Of a stretch of DNA of 37,624 bases, positions 23,319 through 32,281 are shown one piece after another. The notes beneath the pieces are model-generated. The model was not told the DNA's origin, searched no databases, and saw only the letters and a program-made list of their open reading frames with translations. Source of the DNA: Dehalococcoidales bacterium (GTDB taxonomy: Bacteria > Chloroflexota > Dehalococcoidia > Dehalococcoidales > Fen-1064). Numbering within the stretch: position 1 is the stretch's first letter; each line of letters begins with the position of its first letter. The position numbers and the translations under genes were made by a program. The stretch covers positions 1 to 37,624 of the forward strand of contig JAURWL010000214.1 of assembly GCA_030654965.1 (NCBI GenBank). Reading direction: 5' to 3'.

Positions 23319-24257
23319 TTACTTCCCTAACAATCTTCTAGCCGCAATTCTTACGGCTTCATCCGAGGAGTGACTCGCCTGCCACCCTAATTTTTTCATC
23401 TTATTTACACTGAAATGAATCACCGGTGCATCGCCGGGCCAACCTCTTCTCCCACCGGTATATTTGAATTTAACATTCTTTAATCCCATTTCCTCTGTAA
23501 CTATTTCCCCGATTCTGGTAACGGTGGTAAAAGTCTCGGTTCCCAGGTTAAAAACATCACACTGACTTTTTGATTTCTGGAAAGCGCAAATCATACCGCT
23601 GACACAGTCCTCTACCAAGAAGAAGGGTTTTTCTTGCTTCCCATCCCCAAGGATTTCAAGCTCCTTAGGATTCTTCTTGAGCTTCTGTATAAAGTCGAAA
23701 ATTACACCATGTCCCATTCTGTCGCCCACCACATTGGCAAAACGAAACATCCAGACTTTGATACCGAAGAGATGGCTGTAAGCACCCATCAAACCTTCAC
23801 AGGCAAGTTTACCTGCACCATACATGTTTATGGGTAATAACGGGCCAAATGTTTCGGATAAAGCTACCGGAGGCGCGTCTCCATAAACGCAAGCGCTTGA
23901 GGAGAAAAGAATTTTATCAATATTATTAGCTCTCATTGCTTCCAGCACGTTCCGGGTAGCGATAGTGCAGTTTTTAAGGTCGAGGTCAGTTACTTTATTA
24001 CCTGTAGGAATATCAGTATTGGCGCCCAGATGCCACACGATATTATGCCCTTTCATCGCTTCATTCAGTGCTGTGGTATTAAGCAAATCATTCTGAATAA
24101 ATTGGAATCCGTTCTTTCCAATCAGGTGCTTGATGTTTTCTTTACTCCCCGAAGCCAGATTATCATAGACAGTCACCTGATTACCTTCTGATAATAACTT
24201 TTCGGATAAATGACTACCGATAAAACCAGCGCCACCTGTTACAAAATACTTGGTCAT
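23319..24257 (-). CDS. NAD-dependent sugar epimerase/dehydratase (extended SDR), paralogue B
   Basis: A 312-residue extended SDR with TGGAGFIGSHL (7-17), YDNLASGS, FSSSACVYGDAP (118-129) and catalytic MYGAGK (Y146, K150). This is the UDP-glucose 4-epimerase/UDP-glucuronate epimerase layout. The C-terminal substrate part includes GDGKQEKPFFLVEDCV and NLGTE. GGAGGGG with a 7-nt spacer precedes the ATG. It sits between a GT2 glycosyltransferase (16 bases upstream) and epimerase A (2 bases downstream) on one transcript. The precise sugar cannot be read from sequence. Confidence 0.88.
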   Translation of the reverse strand: MTKYFVTGGAGFIGSHLSEKLLSEGNQVTVYDNLASGSKENIKHLIGKNGFQFIQNDLLNTTALNEAMKGHNIVWHLGANTDIPTGNKVTDLDLKNCTIATRNVLEAMRANNIDKILFSSSACVYGDAPPVALSETFGPLLPINMYGAGKLACEGLMGAYSHLFGIKVWMFRFANVVGDRMGHGVIFDFIQKLKKNPKELEILGDGKQEKPFFLVEDCVSGMICAFQKSKSQCDVFNLGTETFTTVTRIGEIVTEEMGLKNVKFKYTGGRRGWPGDAPVIHFSVNKMKKLGWQASHSSDEAVRIAARRLLGK

Positions 24258-24273
24258 TGATAAACCCCTCCTG

Positions 24274-25236
24274 TTAAAAATTCTTTCTAAGAAATTTAGG
24301 AATCAAGTGCGAGTAGTAGCCTAGCGCAACAAAAGTCAAAGCAGTAACACTAACGCGGGTAATACGCCAGGCAATTACTGGCTTGGTGAATAATTTTTTT
24401 ATTATATCAGGAAATAATCTCGTAAAGATTCTCTTCAATAATTGATACTCCTGCGAAAGTAAGTTAGCGCTATTATTCTTGTTTATGGGTTTTGCTTGCT
24501 TCATCATACGCCTTGAATAGCCTATCCAGTAAGCCCTTTCCTTGATGAATTTCTGGCTTAGCCTGTATTTATGTACCCTGTGCCACAGCTTAACATCGGG
24601 AAAGTAGAAGATTTTCTTTCCTGTCTTCTCCTTAATTCTCAGCGAGAATTCATTATCTTCAGCCATGGGTCCCTTATGAAATCCAAACTCGTTGGAAAAT
24701 AAACCGGCCTTTTCAAATGCTTCCCGTCGGAAGGACATATTCATCCCCCATGCATTCCTCACCTCTTTGACACGGTTTTCTGTATCCCAGGCAGTGCAGC
24801 TGATAATCCAGTAAAACTCTTCCGGAAACCATGCCATTGACTCATCTTCCCATAACGGAAATGCCGATCCCGTAACCCCAATAATGGAATCATCACGGTA
24901 AGCATCAACCATTTCCTCCGCCCAATCCTGATAAAGAACGACATCATCATCGACAAAAGCGATAATGTCTCCGTTGGCTTCTTTTATGCCAACGTTCCTG
25001 GCGGCTGATAACCCCGGTTCACCATCATTAAAAAGTACTCTCGTATTTGGGATTGTTTTTTGCTGGATATAAGATTTAATCTGGTTTAGTAAATCCTTTG
25101 ACCGTTCTATTACGAAGATAAATTCAATCTGTGGGTATGTTTGCATTTTCATACTATCCAGTAACTCAAAGGTGTCTTTGAGCCTTTCATCGGTATAAGA
25201 GGTAACAATTACGGAAAGTAGCGGTTGTTTAAGCAC
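24274..25236 (-). CDS. Glycosyltransferase family 2, with C-terminal membrane segment
   Basis: A 320-residue GT-A fold enzyme: LSVIVTSYTDERL nucleotide-binding start, GLSAARNVGIKEANGDIIAFVDDDV with the metal-binding DDD (96-98), and the ED motif in GPMAEDNEFSLRIK that marks the acceptor site. Near residues 290-310 a hydrophobic stretch (ITRVSVTALTFVALGYY) could anchor it to the membrane. It transfers a sugar from a nucleotide donor to a growing glycan; donor and acceptor are unknown. The GTG start overlaps the last 8 bases of the upstream glycosyltransferase, with AAGGGA in front, so translation is coupled. Confidence 0.88.
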   Translation of the reverse strand: MLKQPLLSVIVTSYTDERLKDTFELLDSMKMQTYPQIEFIFVIERSKDLLNQIKSYIQQKTIPNTRVLFNDGEPGLSAARNVGIKEANGDIIAFVDDDVVLYQDWAEEMVDAYRDDSIIGVTGSAFPLWEDESMAWFPEEFYWIISCTAWDTENRVKEVRNAWGMNMSFRREAFEKAGLFSNEFGFHKGPMAEDNEFSLRIKEKTGKKIFYFPDVKLWHRVHKYRLSQKFIKERAYWIGYSRRMMKQAKPINKNNSANLLSQEYQLLKRIFTRLFPDIIKKLFTKPVIAWRITRVSVTALTFVALGYYSHLIPKFLRKNF

Positions 25237-25921
25237 GAAAACGTTCCCTTATGATGGTGAATAAATCTATCAATCCCTGCTTGACAGCCCTCGTTTTACT
25301 AACACCGCCGCGCCTTCCATTATCTTGACAGGCAACTTCTATCACTCTCAATCGCGCTTTTTTGATTTTTACGTTCATTTCCTGTTCCATATTAAAACCA
25401 TCCGAGACGAGGTGTACCTTTTTTATCGCCTCTTTGCGGAAAGCATTGTAACCGGAGCAGATATCCGTATATTTTGTGTTAAAAAGTATATTACTCGTCG
25501 TGGTTAATACCCAATTGCCGAATTTGCGATGAAGCGGCATTACCGGTGTGCTATTCAGGAATCTGGAACCCTTGGCAAAATCATAACCATCCATGAGCGG
25601 CTCAATGAAATTCATCATCTCCCCGGGGTCGGTAGCGCCATCGGCATCCAGTGTCACGATAATCTCACCCTTAGCCTCATTGATACCCATCTTGAGGGCA
25701 TCGCCTTTACCTTTCCCCGGCTGAACTAGCACCTTGATGCGCGGGCAAAGCTGTTTTGCCACTGCCACCGTATTATCAGTCGAATGCCCATCCACCAGCA
25801 GAATTTCATCTACCCAATCCGGTATCGCCGGCAAAACATAAGGTAGACTATCCTCTTCGTTAAGGGTACATATTAGCACCGTAATGGTGGGGCAATTAAT
25901 TGGTTTTTCTACTTCCGCCAT
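25229..25921 (-). CDS. Glycosyltransferase family 2, dolichyl-phosphate-mannose-synthase-like
   Basis: A 230-residue GT2 enzyme: TVLICTLNEEDSLPYVL, LLVDGHSTDNT, GKGKGDALKMGINEAKGE and the LDADG metal motif (D92, D94). This short, soluble form resembles bacterial DPM1/polyprenyl-phosphate glycosyltransferases, which load a sugar onto a lipid carrier. It is the first gene of the minus-strand sugar operon (25921 down to 21311). The ribosome site is weak (GGTAG). It overlaps the following glycosyltransferase by 8 bases. Confidence 0.88.
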   Translation of the reverse strand: MAEVEKPINCPTITVLICTLNEEDSLPYVLPAIPDWVDEILLVDGHSTDNTVAVAKQLCPRIKVLVQPGKGKGDALKMGINEAKGEIIVTLDADGATDPGEMMNFIEPLMDGYDFAKGSRFLNSTPVMPLHRKFGNWVLTTTSNILFNTKYTDICSGYNAFRKEAIKKVHLVSDGFNMEQEMNVKIKKARLRVIEVACQDNGRRGGVSKTRAVKQGLIDLFTIIRERFRA

Positions 25922-26513
25922 ATCTAACTACCACTATTTCTATAACACATAGGTAGGTTAATATTTTACCACTTCTCCAGTAAAATTAAAGGTAGAAATC
26001 AGAGTATTTTCGAAAATGACACTACTCCGTTGACTTGCTCCCACATCGACGACTGTTTTGCCTACGGTAAATCCTTAAGAAGTACTACAACTATTGTGGG
26101 GTAGTCCAAGAGTCAGGTATCGTTATGATAACCAATCTTGTACCGAAATGCACGCGCACAAAAATCATAGAAGCCATTGTAGCCATCATTGTAAACGATG
26201 ACCTATTACCAAACTCTTACCAGAGTCAACACAGGAAGGAGCTTTTACCAAGCGAAGATGTAACTGAATCGGATAGGTATTCTTCATGTGGAAAGGGGTG
26301 TCAACTGAGTTCCCCGACGACAGTGCTACAATAATGCTAATTAGCAGTATAGTTTTACTAACCAAGAAGTGAACGGGTGCGTAGAGAAATTATTCCCACC
26401 ACTCCCCAATAAAGTATATTCTGCTATCGTCTTTTGAGAATACCGGAGTGTGGCATAAAAAATCCGGAGGGAAGTAGTCGAGACTCATGACTTTGCAGGG
26501 ATGGGGGTAGGGT
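25922..26513. other. Gene-free interval before comEA
   Basis: The divergent region between the sugar operon and comEA. A 69-codon frame on the plus strand (26125-26334) has no ribosome site or recognisable motif and I do not call it. CCAAGAGTC followed by GTATCG near 26106-26122 resembles bases 1-18 of this window, too weakly to define a repeat family. Promoters for both flanking operons should lie here. Confidence 0.5.
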
Positions 26514-26542
26514 TTGACACTCTCCTCTAACCTCCGTATTAT
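26514..26542 (+). promoter_or_regulatory. Consensus sigma-70 promoter of comEA-comEC
   Basis: TTGACA (26514-26519) and TATTAT (26537-26542) are separated by exactly 17 nt, and the start codon follows about 33 nt after the -10 box with GGAGG at 26565-26569. Confidence 0.75.
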
Positions 26543-26575
26543 TTGTAACAACTGCAACCGCGACGGAGGTTCTAT

Positions 26576-27085
26576 ATGGCAGATGCCAAGCTTAATCGAC
26601 TTTGGTCTGTTCTCATCCTTGTCCTGATTATCGTTATCATTGTCAGCACAGTCATCGGTCTATCACGCTACCAGCCCGCCCATGCTATAGAAATCAGCCT
26701 CCCCATTGAGCAAGAATTCAAAGGCAATATCCAGATAGGGGGCGCGGTCACCAATCCCGGTATCTATCCCTTCTCTAACAACGATAACCTCGGTTCACTC
26801 CTGCAGGCGGCGGGTGGCACTACTGCAAACGCTGACGCCGACAAACTCCAGCTTATTGTGCCGGATAAAAGCGCGCAGAGTCAGCCCCAAAAGATAAATA
26901 TAAACCACGCGGAGGCTTGGTTACTTGAAGCATTGCCGGGGATTGGCGCTACCCGAGCTAAGGCAATTATCACCTACCGCGAGCAACACGGACCCTTCAA
27001 ACATACAAGCGAACTAATGAACGTGGCAGATATCGGGCAGACAACCTACGATAAAATAAAAGACCTGATTACCGTGACAGATTAA
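26576..27085 (+). CDS. comEA: ComEA-like competence DNA receptor
   Basis: A 169-residue protein: one N-terminal membrane anchor (residues 9-29, VLILVLIIVIIVSTVIGL region), a SLBB domain (about 50-98; GNIQIGGAVTNPGIYPF) and a C-terminal double helix-hairpin-helix (107-167; ININHAEAWLLEALPGIGATRAKAIITYRE) that binds double-stranded DNA without sequence preference. In naturally transformable bacteria ComEA holds DNA at the membrane outside and hands it to ComEC. GGAGG is 6 nt before the ATG. It is followed after 5 bases by comEC, the standard pair. The domain order and length are normal. Confidence 0.93.
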   Translation: MADAKLNRLWSVLILVLIIVIIVSTVIGLSRYQPAHAIEISLPIEQEFKGNIQIGGAVTNPGIYPFSNNDNLGSLLQAAGGTTANADADKLQLIVPDKSAQSQPQKININHAEAWLLEALPGIGATRAKAIITYREQHGPFKHTSELMNVADIGQTTYDKIKDLITVTD

Positions 27086-27090
27086 CTACT

Positions 27091-29466
27091 ATGACGCTTA
27101 TCTATCTTAGTCTCGCGTTTGTTGTCGGTGTTCTGCTGGGCAGTAAGCTTGACCTGCCGGTGTGGTCGCTGGCATTTGCATTTCTGCCGCTATCACTCCT
27201 CCTTCTCAAGAAGAAGCACAGGAAAATCATCCTTACAGCCAGCCTGTGTCTGCTGGCGCTTCTTGGCGGCATGGTGCGCTATCAAGCCAACCTACCCGCC
27301 GTCGACGAAAGCAACATCCAGTTTTATAACAACCAGGACGCGGTTGCACTCAAGGGCGTCATCGCCACCGCCCCGGATACCAGGGATACGAACACACAAC
27401 TCACCGTCTCCGTGAGTGAGATAAACGGGCACCCGGTATCCGGCAAAATCCTCATCTTTGCGCCGAGATACCCGGAATATGAGTACGGAGATGTCCTGCA
27501 GGTCAGCGGCAAGCTCGAAACACCGCCTGTTCTAGGGGATTTCGACTACAGAGGTTACCTTGCCGGGCAAGGCATTTCTTCAGTAGTATCCTACCCTCAA
27601 ATAGAAGTGATTGAGTGTGGAAAGGGATTCAAACCACTCGAATGGGTGTATTCCGCGCGCAAGACGTTGGCGCAGAAGATGGTAGAAGTTCTCCCCGAAC
27701 CGCAGGCATCACTGGCGCAGGGCATCATCCTGGGAATAAGAAGCGACATACCTCAATCTGTCAAGGATAATTTTACGCGCACCGGTACGACTCACGTTCT
27801 CGCCATTTCCGGTCAGAACCTCAGTATCGTGGCAGGGTTGTTTATCAGCACGGGTATCTGGCTCTTCGGTAAAAAACGCTATCTCTACGTCTGGCTAGCA
27901 CTCGCGGCAACCTGGGGATATGCTCTACTCACCGGCATGGATGCCCCCGTGGTACGCGCGGCGGTAATGCTCAGCCTGTTCCTGTTCGCCGACCTCCTTG
28001 GCAGACAGCGGAGTGTCCTGCCTGCTCTCGCCTTCGCCGCCACAGCGATGATTGCTATCAACCCTCTCCTCCTCCGGGATGCTTCCTTTCAGTTGAGCTT
28101 CTTGGCAATGCTCGGGCTGGCACTGGTTGCCCCGCCAATTCAGACGTTCGGACGGAATATAGTCACCTCCCGACTAGGCGAAGAAGGCACGCTGGTACCT
28201 ACTCTCAACTGGATTATCGATAGCCTGGCAGTGACGATGGGCGTGACTCTGGTGGTCTGGCCTGTAATTGCGCATTACTTCGGTATCTTCTCCATCGTCT
28301 CCCCCTTAGCGACACTCCTGCTTCTGCCGGCTCTACCGGCGATTATCGTCACGGGTGCTCTGGCGGCTGTCGTCGGTGTTATTGCCGTGCCTGTGGGTCA
28401 GGCGGTGGGCTGGGTGGCGTGGCTGTTCCTATCTTACATGCTGGCGGTTGTCAAAGGGTTCGCTGGTCTGTCCATTGCAGCAATCGACCTCGGCGAAATC
28501 AGTCCCTATGTGCTCTGGGGCTACTTTGCGCTCCTCGCCCTGGCGCTCTGGTCGTACCACCGGCGGAAGCAAGTCTCTGCCATTGTCACCCGTATCGCCG
28601 ACACTCTTGCCGGACCATCGAAGAGATTTGTGGTGCCCTCATTACTGGTGATTGCCGTCTTAACGACACTGTTCGCTGGCAGTATACCCGATGACCGTTT
28701 GCACGTCAGCTTCCTCAATGTCGGGCAGGGAGATGCCATCCTCATACAAAAGGGCTCTCAGGACATTCTGGTCGATGGCGGTCCCAGTCCCGGGGCAATA
28801 GCGCTTGAGTTGGGGGGGAAATTACCCTTCTGGGACAGGACAATCGAGTTGGTCGTTCTTACCCACCCCCACGCCGACCACCTCGCAGGCTTGATTGAGG
28901 TACTGAAACGGTACCGCGTGAAGCAGGTGCTCTACCCCGAATCCGACAGCACATCGCCATTGTGGGAGGAATGGCTAAGAATACTGGAGGAAAAGAATGT
29001 CCGGGTCACAATCGCGCAGGCCGGTCAGGTGATTGACCTGGGGGATAGCAACCCGGTGATTCAAGTGCTGAACTCGACCAACCCCGAAAATGAGGCTACA
29101 ATGGATGTGGGTGGAGTGGTTTTAAGAGTCAGCGATGGCAAAATCAGCTTCCTGCTGACGGCGGACATTACTGAAGAGAAGGAACTCAGTTTAATCATGG
29201 AGCGCACACATCTGGATAGCACTGTGCTCAAGGTCGCTCATCACGGTTCATATACAGCAACCAGTGCGGGATTCCTTTCGGTGGTAAGTCCGGATTTAGC
29301 GGTCATCTCGGTGGGCGCGGATAACGATTACGGACACCCTAATAAAGAGACGATGACGAGACTTATAGACGAGGTGGGAGAAGATAATATCTACCGCACG
29401 GACCAGAACGGCACCATAGAATTCATCACGGGTGGGGAAAGAGTGTGGTTGAGGAAAGAGCGATAA
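27091..29466 (+). CDS. comEC: ComEC/Rec2 DNA-internalisation channel
   Basis: A 791-residue full-length ComEC: N-terminal hydrophobic segments and an OB-fold-like DUF4131 region (about 25-175, with VISSVVSYPQI-type strand), the Competence domain with the conserved GTTHVLAISGQNLSIVAG stretch and many membrane helices (about 215-490), and a C-terminal metallo-beta-lactamase domain with LNVGQGDAILI and the metal ligands HPHADH. This domain is believed to degrade the incoming non-transported strand. The protein forms the pore that brings single-stranded DNA into the cytoplasm. It is co-transcribed with comEA. All three domains are complete, so DNA uptake may be possible; pilus genes are not in this window. 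Confidence 0.94.
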   Translation: MTLIYLSLAFVVGVLLGSKLDLPVWSLAFAFLPLSLLLLKKKHRKIILTASLCLLALLGGMVRYQANLPAVDESNIQFYNNQDAVALKGVIATAPDTRDTNTQLTVSVSEINGHPVSGKILIFAPRYPEYEYGDVLQVSGKLETPPVLGDFDYRGYLAGQGISSVVSYPQIEVIECGKGFKPLEWVYSARKTLAQKMVEVLPEPQASLAQGIILGIRSDIPQSVKDNFTRTGTTHVLAISGQNLSIVAGLFISTGIWLFGKKRYLYVWLALAATWGYALLTGMDAPVVRAAVMLSLFLFADLLGRQRSVLPALAFAATAMIAINPLLLRDASFQLSFLAMLGLALVAPPIQTFGRNIVTSRLGEEGTLVPTLNWIIDSLAVTMGVTLVVWPVIAHYFGIFSIVSPLATLLLLPALPAIIVTGALAAVVGVIAVPVGQAVGWVAWLFLSYMLAVVKGFAGLSIAAIDLGEISPYVLWGYFALLALALWSYHRRKQVSAIVTRIADTLAGPSKRFVVPSLLVIAVLTTLFAGSIPDDRLHVSFLNVGQGDAILIQKGSQDILVDGGPSPGAIALELGGKLPFWDRTIELVVLTHPHADHLAGLIEVLKRYRVKQVLYPESDSTSPLWEEWLRILEEKNVRVTIAQAGQVIDLGDSNPVIQVLNSTNPENEATMDVGGVVLRVSDGKISFLLTADITEEKELSLIMERTHLDSTVLKVAHHGSYTATSAGFLSVVSPDLAVISVGADNDYGHPNKETMTRLIDEVGEDNIYRTDQNGTIEFITGGERVWLRKER

Positions 29467-29590
29467 GAGAAGCTACTGCCACAGAGCAAGCACAGATAAA
29501 CCAAGCCGCCAGAATCGTGTTAGCACACCATTACTGGAGGTATTTGTTTCTTTAGTATTCCGAGGCTTTGACAGAGGGGTAACACTCCGA

Positions 29591-29698
29591 TTACCAGTTT
29601 TCCTGCGTCCGCGCCCACAGGTAGGCATAACGTGAACGTTCGGACATGGTCAGCCATTTCAGACGGAATGCCAGCCTTCTGATAGTTTTCTCTATCAT
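29591..29698 (-). CDS. Predicted 35-aa basic microprotein
   Basis: ATG is preceded by AGGAGG with a 7-nt spacer, one of the best ribosome sites in the window. The product is MIEKTIRRLAFRLKWLTMSE followed by RSRYAYLWARTQENW: basic, amphipathic, rich in aromatic residues. I cannot name a family with certainty. It lies opposite to comEC and dinB in a 360-base gap that has no other gene. The strong ribosome site and the biased composition support a real gene; without a homologue search it remains a prediction. Confidence 0.5.
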   Translation of the reverse strand: MIEKTIRRLAFRLKWLTMSERSRYAYLWARTQENW

Positions 29699-29828
29699 CC
29701 CGGCGCCTCCTGCGCTTCAATTGTCTACTAGTAATAACGTCCTGCCAATGGGAAAGATAGGTGATATTTATCTGATATTTTAGTACTACATGATAGAATA
29801 AGTTACGCAGAGAACATAGGACTGAAAT

Positions 29829-31052
29829 ATGGCACAACGCACGATAATGCACATCGACCTGGATGCCTTCTTTGTTTCCGTGGAACAGGCGCTGAACCCG
29901 GAGCTTAGAGGCAAGCCGGTGGTCGTGGGCGGTAAACCCGACCACCGTGGTGTCGTTGCCGCCGCCTCTTATGAAGCCCGCGCCTTCGGACTGCATTCCG
30001 GGATGCCGCTGGTGACCGCCGTCAGACTCTGTCCGCAGGCAATTTTCATCGAGGGCAACTATCACCGCTACTCGGAAGCCTCACTCAAATTCATGGCAAT
30101 CCTGGCTGACTTCTCGCCATTCCTGGAGCCGGTGGGCATTGATGAAGCCTATCTGGACGCAAGCGGCTTTGAATCGCTCCACGGTACTATCCATCAGATG
30201 GCGCTTAAAATTAAAAAGCGCGTCAAAGACGAACTGGGACTGGTGGCATCGATTGGCATCGCCAGTTGTAAGATTGTCGCCAAGGTTGCCTCCGACCACT
30301 CCAAGCCGGACGGACTGATAGAGGTGCCAGCAGGGCAGGAAGCCGACTTTTTCACGCCGCTCCCCATCGGCAAACTGCCGGGCATCGGCAAGAAGACGGA
30401 GCAGGTTTTAAAAGGGTTAGGCATTGCCACGTTAGGCGAACTGGCAAAGATATCCCCATCTGCCCTGAAAAACCGTTTTGGCACGTTTGGTGAGGAACTA
30501 CCCCGTCTTGCCAAGGGTATTGACGACCGCGCAGTCTTACCGCCGGCAGAAGCTAAATCAATCAGTCGCGAGACTACTTTTCCCAGAGATACCAGCGATA
30601 GGGACTTTCTGATGGCAACCCTCCGTTATCTGGCAGAAAGGGTCGGGGCAGAACTCCGTGAGCATAACAAACAGGCAAGGTGTATATCTATTAAATTACG
30701 GTACGATGACTTCACAACTATCACACGACGGCGTACTCTTCCCCAGCCCACAGACGCCGACCAAGTTATCTTCCAGACCGGCGCGGAGTTCCTGCGGGCG
30801 GCGCTCACGGCAGACAAGAGGGCAGTGCGGTTGATTGGCACAGGCGTTTCCAGCCTGAACGAACCCGCCCGTCAATTGTCCCTGCTAGAGATAACAGACC
30901 GCCGACTGGAGAAGCTGAACCGGGCAATCGACCGCATCCGTGATAAGTACGGATTCACGGCTATCCAGACGGGGCGCACCCTGCGTCTCAAGGACATCTT
31001 CCCGGAGCACGGTGGCGATTACACTCTACCAACGCCGAGTTTGGCGAGGTAG
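29829..31052 (+). CDS. dinB: DNA polymerase IV (Y-family translesion polymerase)
   Basis: A 407-residue DinB. The palm carries HIDLDAFFVSVE (D10) and GIDEAYLDAS (D105, E106), the three metal ligands. The finger YxAR motif is in SYEARAFGLHSGMP, and the thumb and helix-hairpin-helix include LPGIGKKTEQVLKGLGI (about 182-200). The little-finger domain spans about 245-355. It bypasses damaged bases with low fidelity. The C-terminus lacks an evident beta-clamp QLxLF motif; RQLSLLEI near residue 350 is a candidate. The start ATG has only a weak ribosome site (AGGAC). It is monocistronic by position. Confidence 0.94.
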   Translation: MAQRTIMHIDLDAFFVSVEQALNPELRGKPVVVGGKPDHRGVVAAASYEARAFGLHSGMPLVTAVRLCPQAIFIEGNYHRYSEASLKFMAILADFSPFLEPVGIDEAYLDASGFESLHGTIHQMALKIKKRVKDELGLVASIGIASCKIVAKVASDHSKPDGLIEVPAGQEADFFTPLPIGKLPGIGKKTEQVLKGLGIATLGELAKISPSALKNRFGTFGEELPRLAKGIDDRAVLPPAEAKSISRETTFPRDTSDRDFLMATLRYLAERVGAELREHNKQARCISIKLRYDDFTTITRRRTLPQPTDADQVIFQTGAEFLRAALTADKRAVRLIGTGVSSLNEPARQLSLLEITDRRLEKLNRAIDRIRDKYGFTAIQTGRTLRLKDIFPEHGGDYTLPTPSLAR

Positions 31053-31096
31053 TTTCCCTTGACGCTCCTTTCAATCGCCAGTATCATCGAGTCATT

Positions 31097-31255
31097 GTGA
31101 ATATTCCAATCATCATCGGTGGCATAATTGCCCTCGGCTGTCTGGTAGTGGCTTTCCTGTTTCTGCATAAGAAGCGCCTCATTGATGACCTGCCGACTTT
31201 GAGCGTGCTCAGTTCAGGTCAAGCTGGCGTCCTGACCTCGAGCACCGGTTATTGA
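31097..31255 (+). CDS. Small membrane protein, 52 aa, possibly a truncated larger gene
   Basis: A GTG start gives MNIPIIIGGIIALGCLVVAF and then LFLHKKRLIDDLPT: one membrane helix followed by a basic turn and IDDLPT. This N-terminus resembles that of membrane proteins with an extracytoplasmic or cytosolic GIDE-type domain, in which the same helix leads into a LIxDxPTSKV strand; here the homologous part ends at PT and 18 unrelated residues follow. I therefore suspect a 3'-truncated gene. The ribosome site is poor. Confidence 0.4.
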   Translation: MNIPIIIGGIIALGCLVVAFLFLHKKRLIDDLPTLSVLSSGQAGVLTSSTGY

Positions 31256-31339
31256 CTGCCTGTCTTCCTGATGCTAGTATTGCTACGGCGAAAGACGGGC
31301 TCATAATAGATTATCGAGTCTTAAGGAGGTATTCAGGAA

Positions 31340-32095
31340 ATGAGATTAAAGGACAAGGTAGCCATAGTGGTTGGAGCTGGTTCTATAAGACCCGGGATGG
31401 GAAATGGAAAAGCCACCGCCATCCTGTTTGCCAGAGAAGGTGCAAAGGTGGTTGCCGTCGACCGTAATCTCGAGGCGGCTAAAGAAACTGTTGGGTTAAT
31501 CACAAACGCGGGCGGAGAGGCTATTGCTATCCAGGCGGATGTCACAAAAGAAACAGAAGCAAAGAGTCTGGTTGATACAACGATTGCTAAATACGGTAAA
31601 CTCGATGTGCTCTTCAATAACGTCGGTATCGGCTCAGGTGGGAGAGGTCTTACTGTTACGGAAAAAGAGTGGGACACCGTTATGAATGTCAACCTCAAGA
31701 GTATACTGTTTGTCTGTAAATATGCCATCCCCGAAATGATAAAAGGCGGCGGGGGCACAATCGTGAACAACGCCTCGATGGCGGCATACTATTCATATCC
31801 TACATATGCTTATGCCGTCTCCAAAGCTGGCGTGGTGGCGCTAACCCGGTGTCTGGCTGGCGGGTATGCTAAAGATAATATCAGGGTCAACTGCGTCGCC
31901 CCGGGTCTGATGGACACACCTATGACGGCAGGTATACAAACTGAAAGCCGTAAAGCCTCCGTGGAGAGGATACCCATACGGCGACAGGGCAGAGCGGAAG
32001 AGACTGCGCAGACTGTGCTGTTTCTAGCCTCACCGGAATCATCATATATTACGGGGCAGACTATTCAGGTGGATGGCGGACAAATCATAACATAA
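31340..32095 (+). CDS. Short-chain dehydrogenase/reductase (SDR), FabG-like
   Basis: A 251-residue classical SDR. The cofactor loop is GAGSIRPGMGNGKA, a longer form of TGxxxGxG; D41 after the second strand favours NAD(H). Catalytic residues are N118, S146 (VNNAS), Y158 and K162 (YAVSK), with the closing VDGG near 245. Such enzymes interconvert hydroxyl and keto groups; the enlarged glycine loop is common in catabolic SDRs of anaerobes. AAGGAGG lies 10 nt before the ATG. It stands alone between dinB and rplY. The substrate is unknown. Confidence 0.9.
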   Translation: MRLKDKVAIVVGAGSIRPGMGNGKATAILFAREGAKVVAVDRNLEAAKETVGLITNAGGEAIAIQADVTKETEAKSLVDTTIAKYGKLDVLFNNVGIGSGGRGLTVTEKEWDTVMNVNLKSILFVCKYAIPEMIKGGGGTIVNNASMAAYYSYPTYAYAVSKAGVVALTRCLAGGYAKDNIRVNCVAPGLMDTPMTAGIQTESRKASVERIPIRRQGRAEETAQTVLFLASPESSYITGQTIQVDGGQIIT

Positions 32096-32178
32096 CTCAA
32101 AGTTCAAAACTTAAAAGTCAAAGCTGGAGGGATGGAGATAATGTTAAGCTATCAGTTTTCAGCTATGGTTTTGAGATT

Positions 32179-32199
32179 TGACTTGTGACTTGTGACTTG
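32179..32199. repeat. Three tandem copies of TGACTTG
   Basis: A 7-bp unit repeated three times without interruption, in the 186-base gap before rplY. The surrounding text (GTTCAAAACTTAAAAGTC, 32101-32120) is low-complexity and non-coding. Confidence 0.8.
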
Positions 32200-32281
32200 C
32201 TCTTTACGCTCCAAAGTACCAATCTTTCCCCAAATGTGGTTTAATATAGTTTGTTGTCATCATTACACGGAGGAATCATCA

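Noticed and set aside
26106-26140. Similarity between CCAAGAGTC...GTATCG here and bases 1-31
   Set aside because: Two partial matches with gaps are not enough to call a repeat family; chance is a fair explanation.
26125-26334. Plus-strand 69-codon frame before comEA
   Set aside because: No ribosome site, no motif, composition like non-coding sequence.
29520-30065. Minus-strand 181-codon frame overlapping dinB
   Set aside because: Half of it is antisense to dinB; only the small frame at 29591-29698, in a different reading frame, has a ribosome site.
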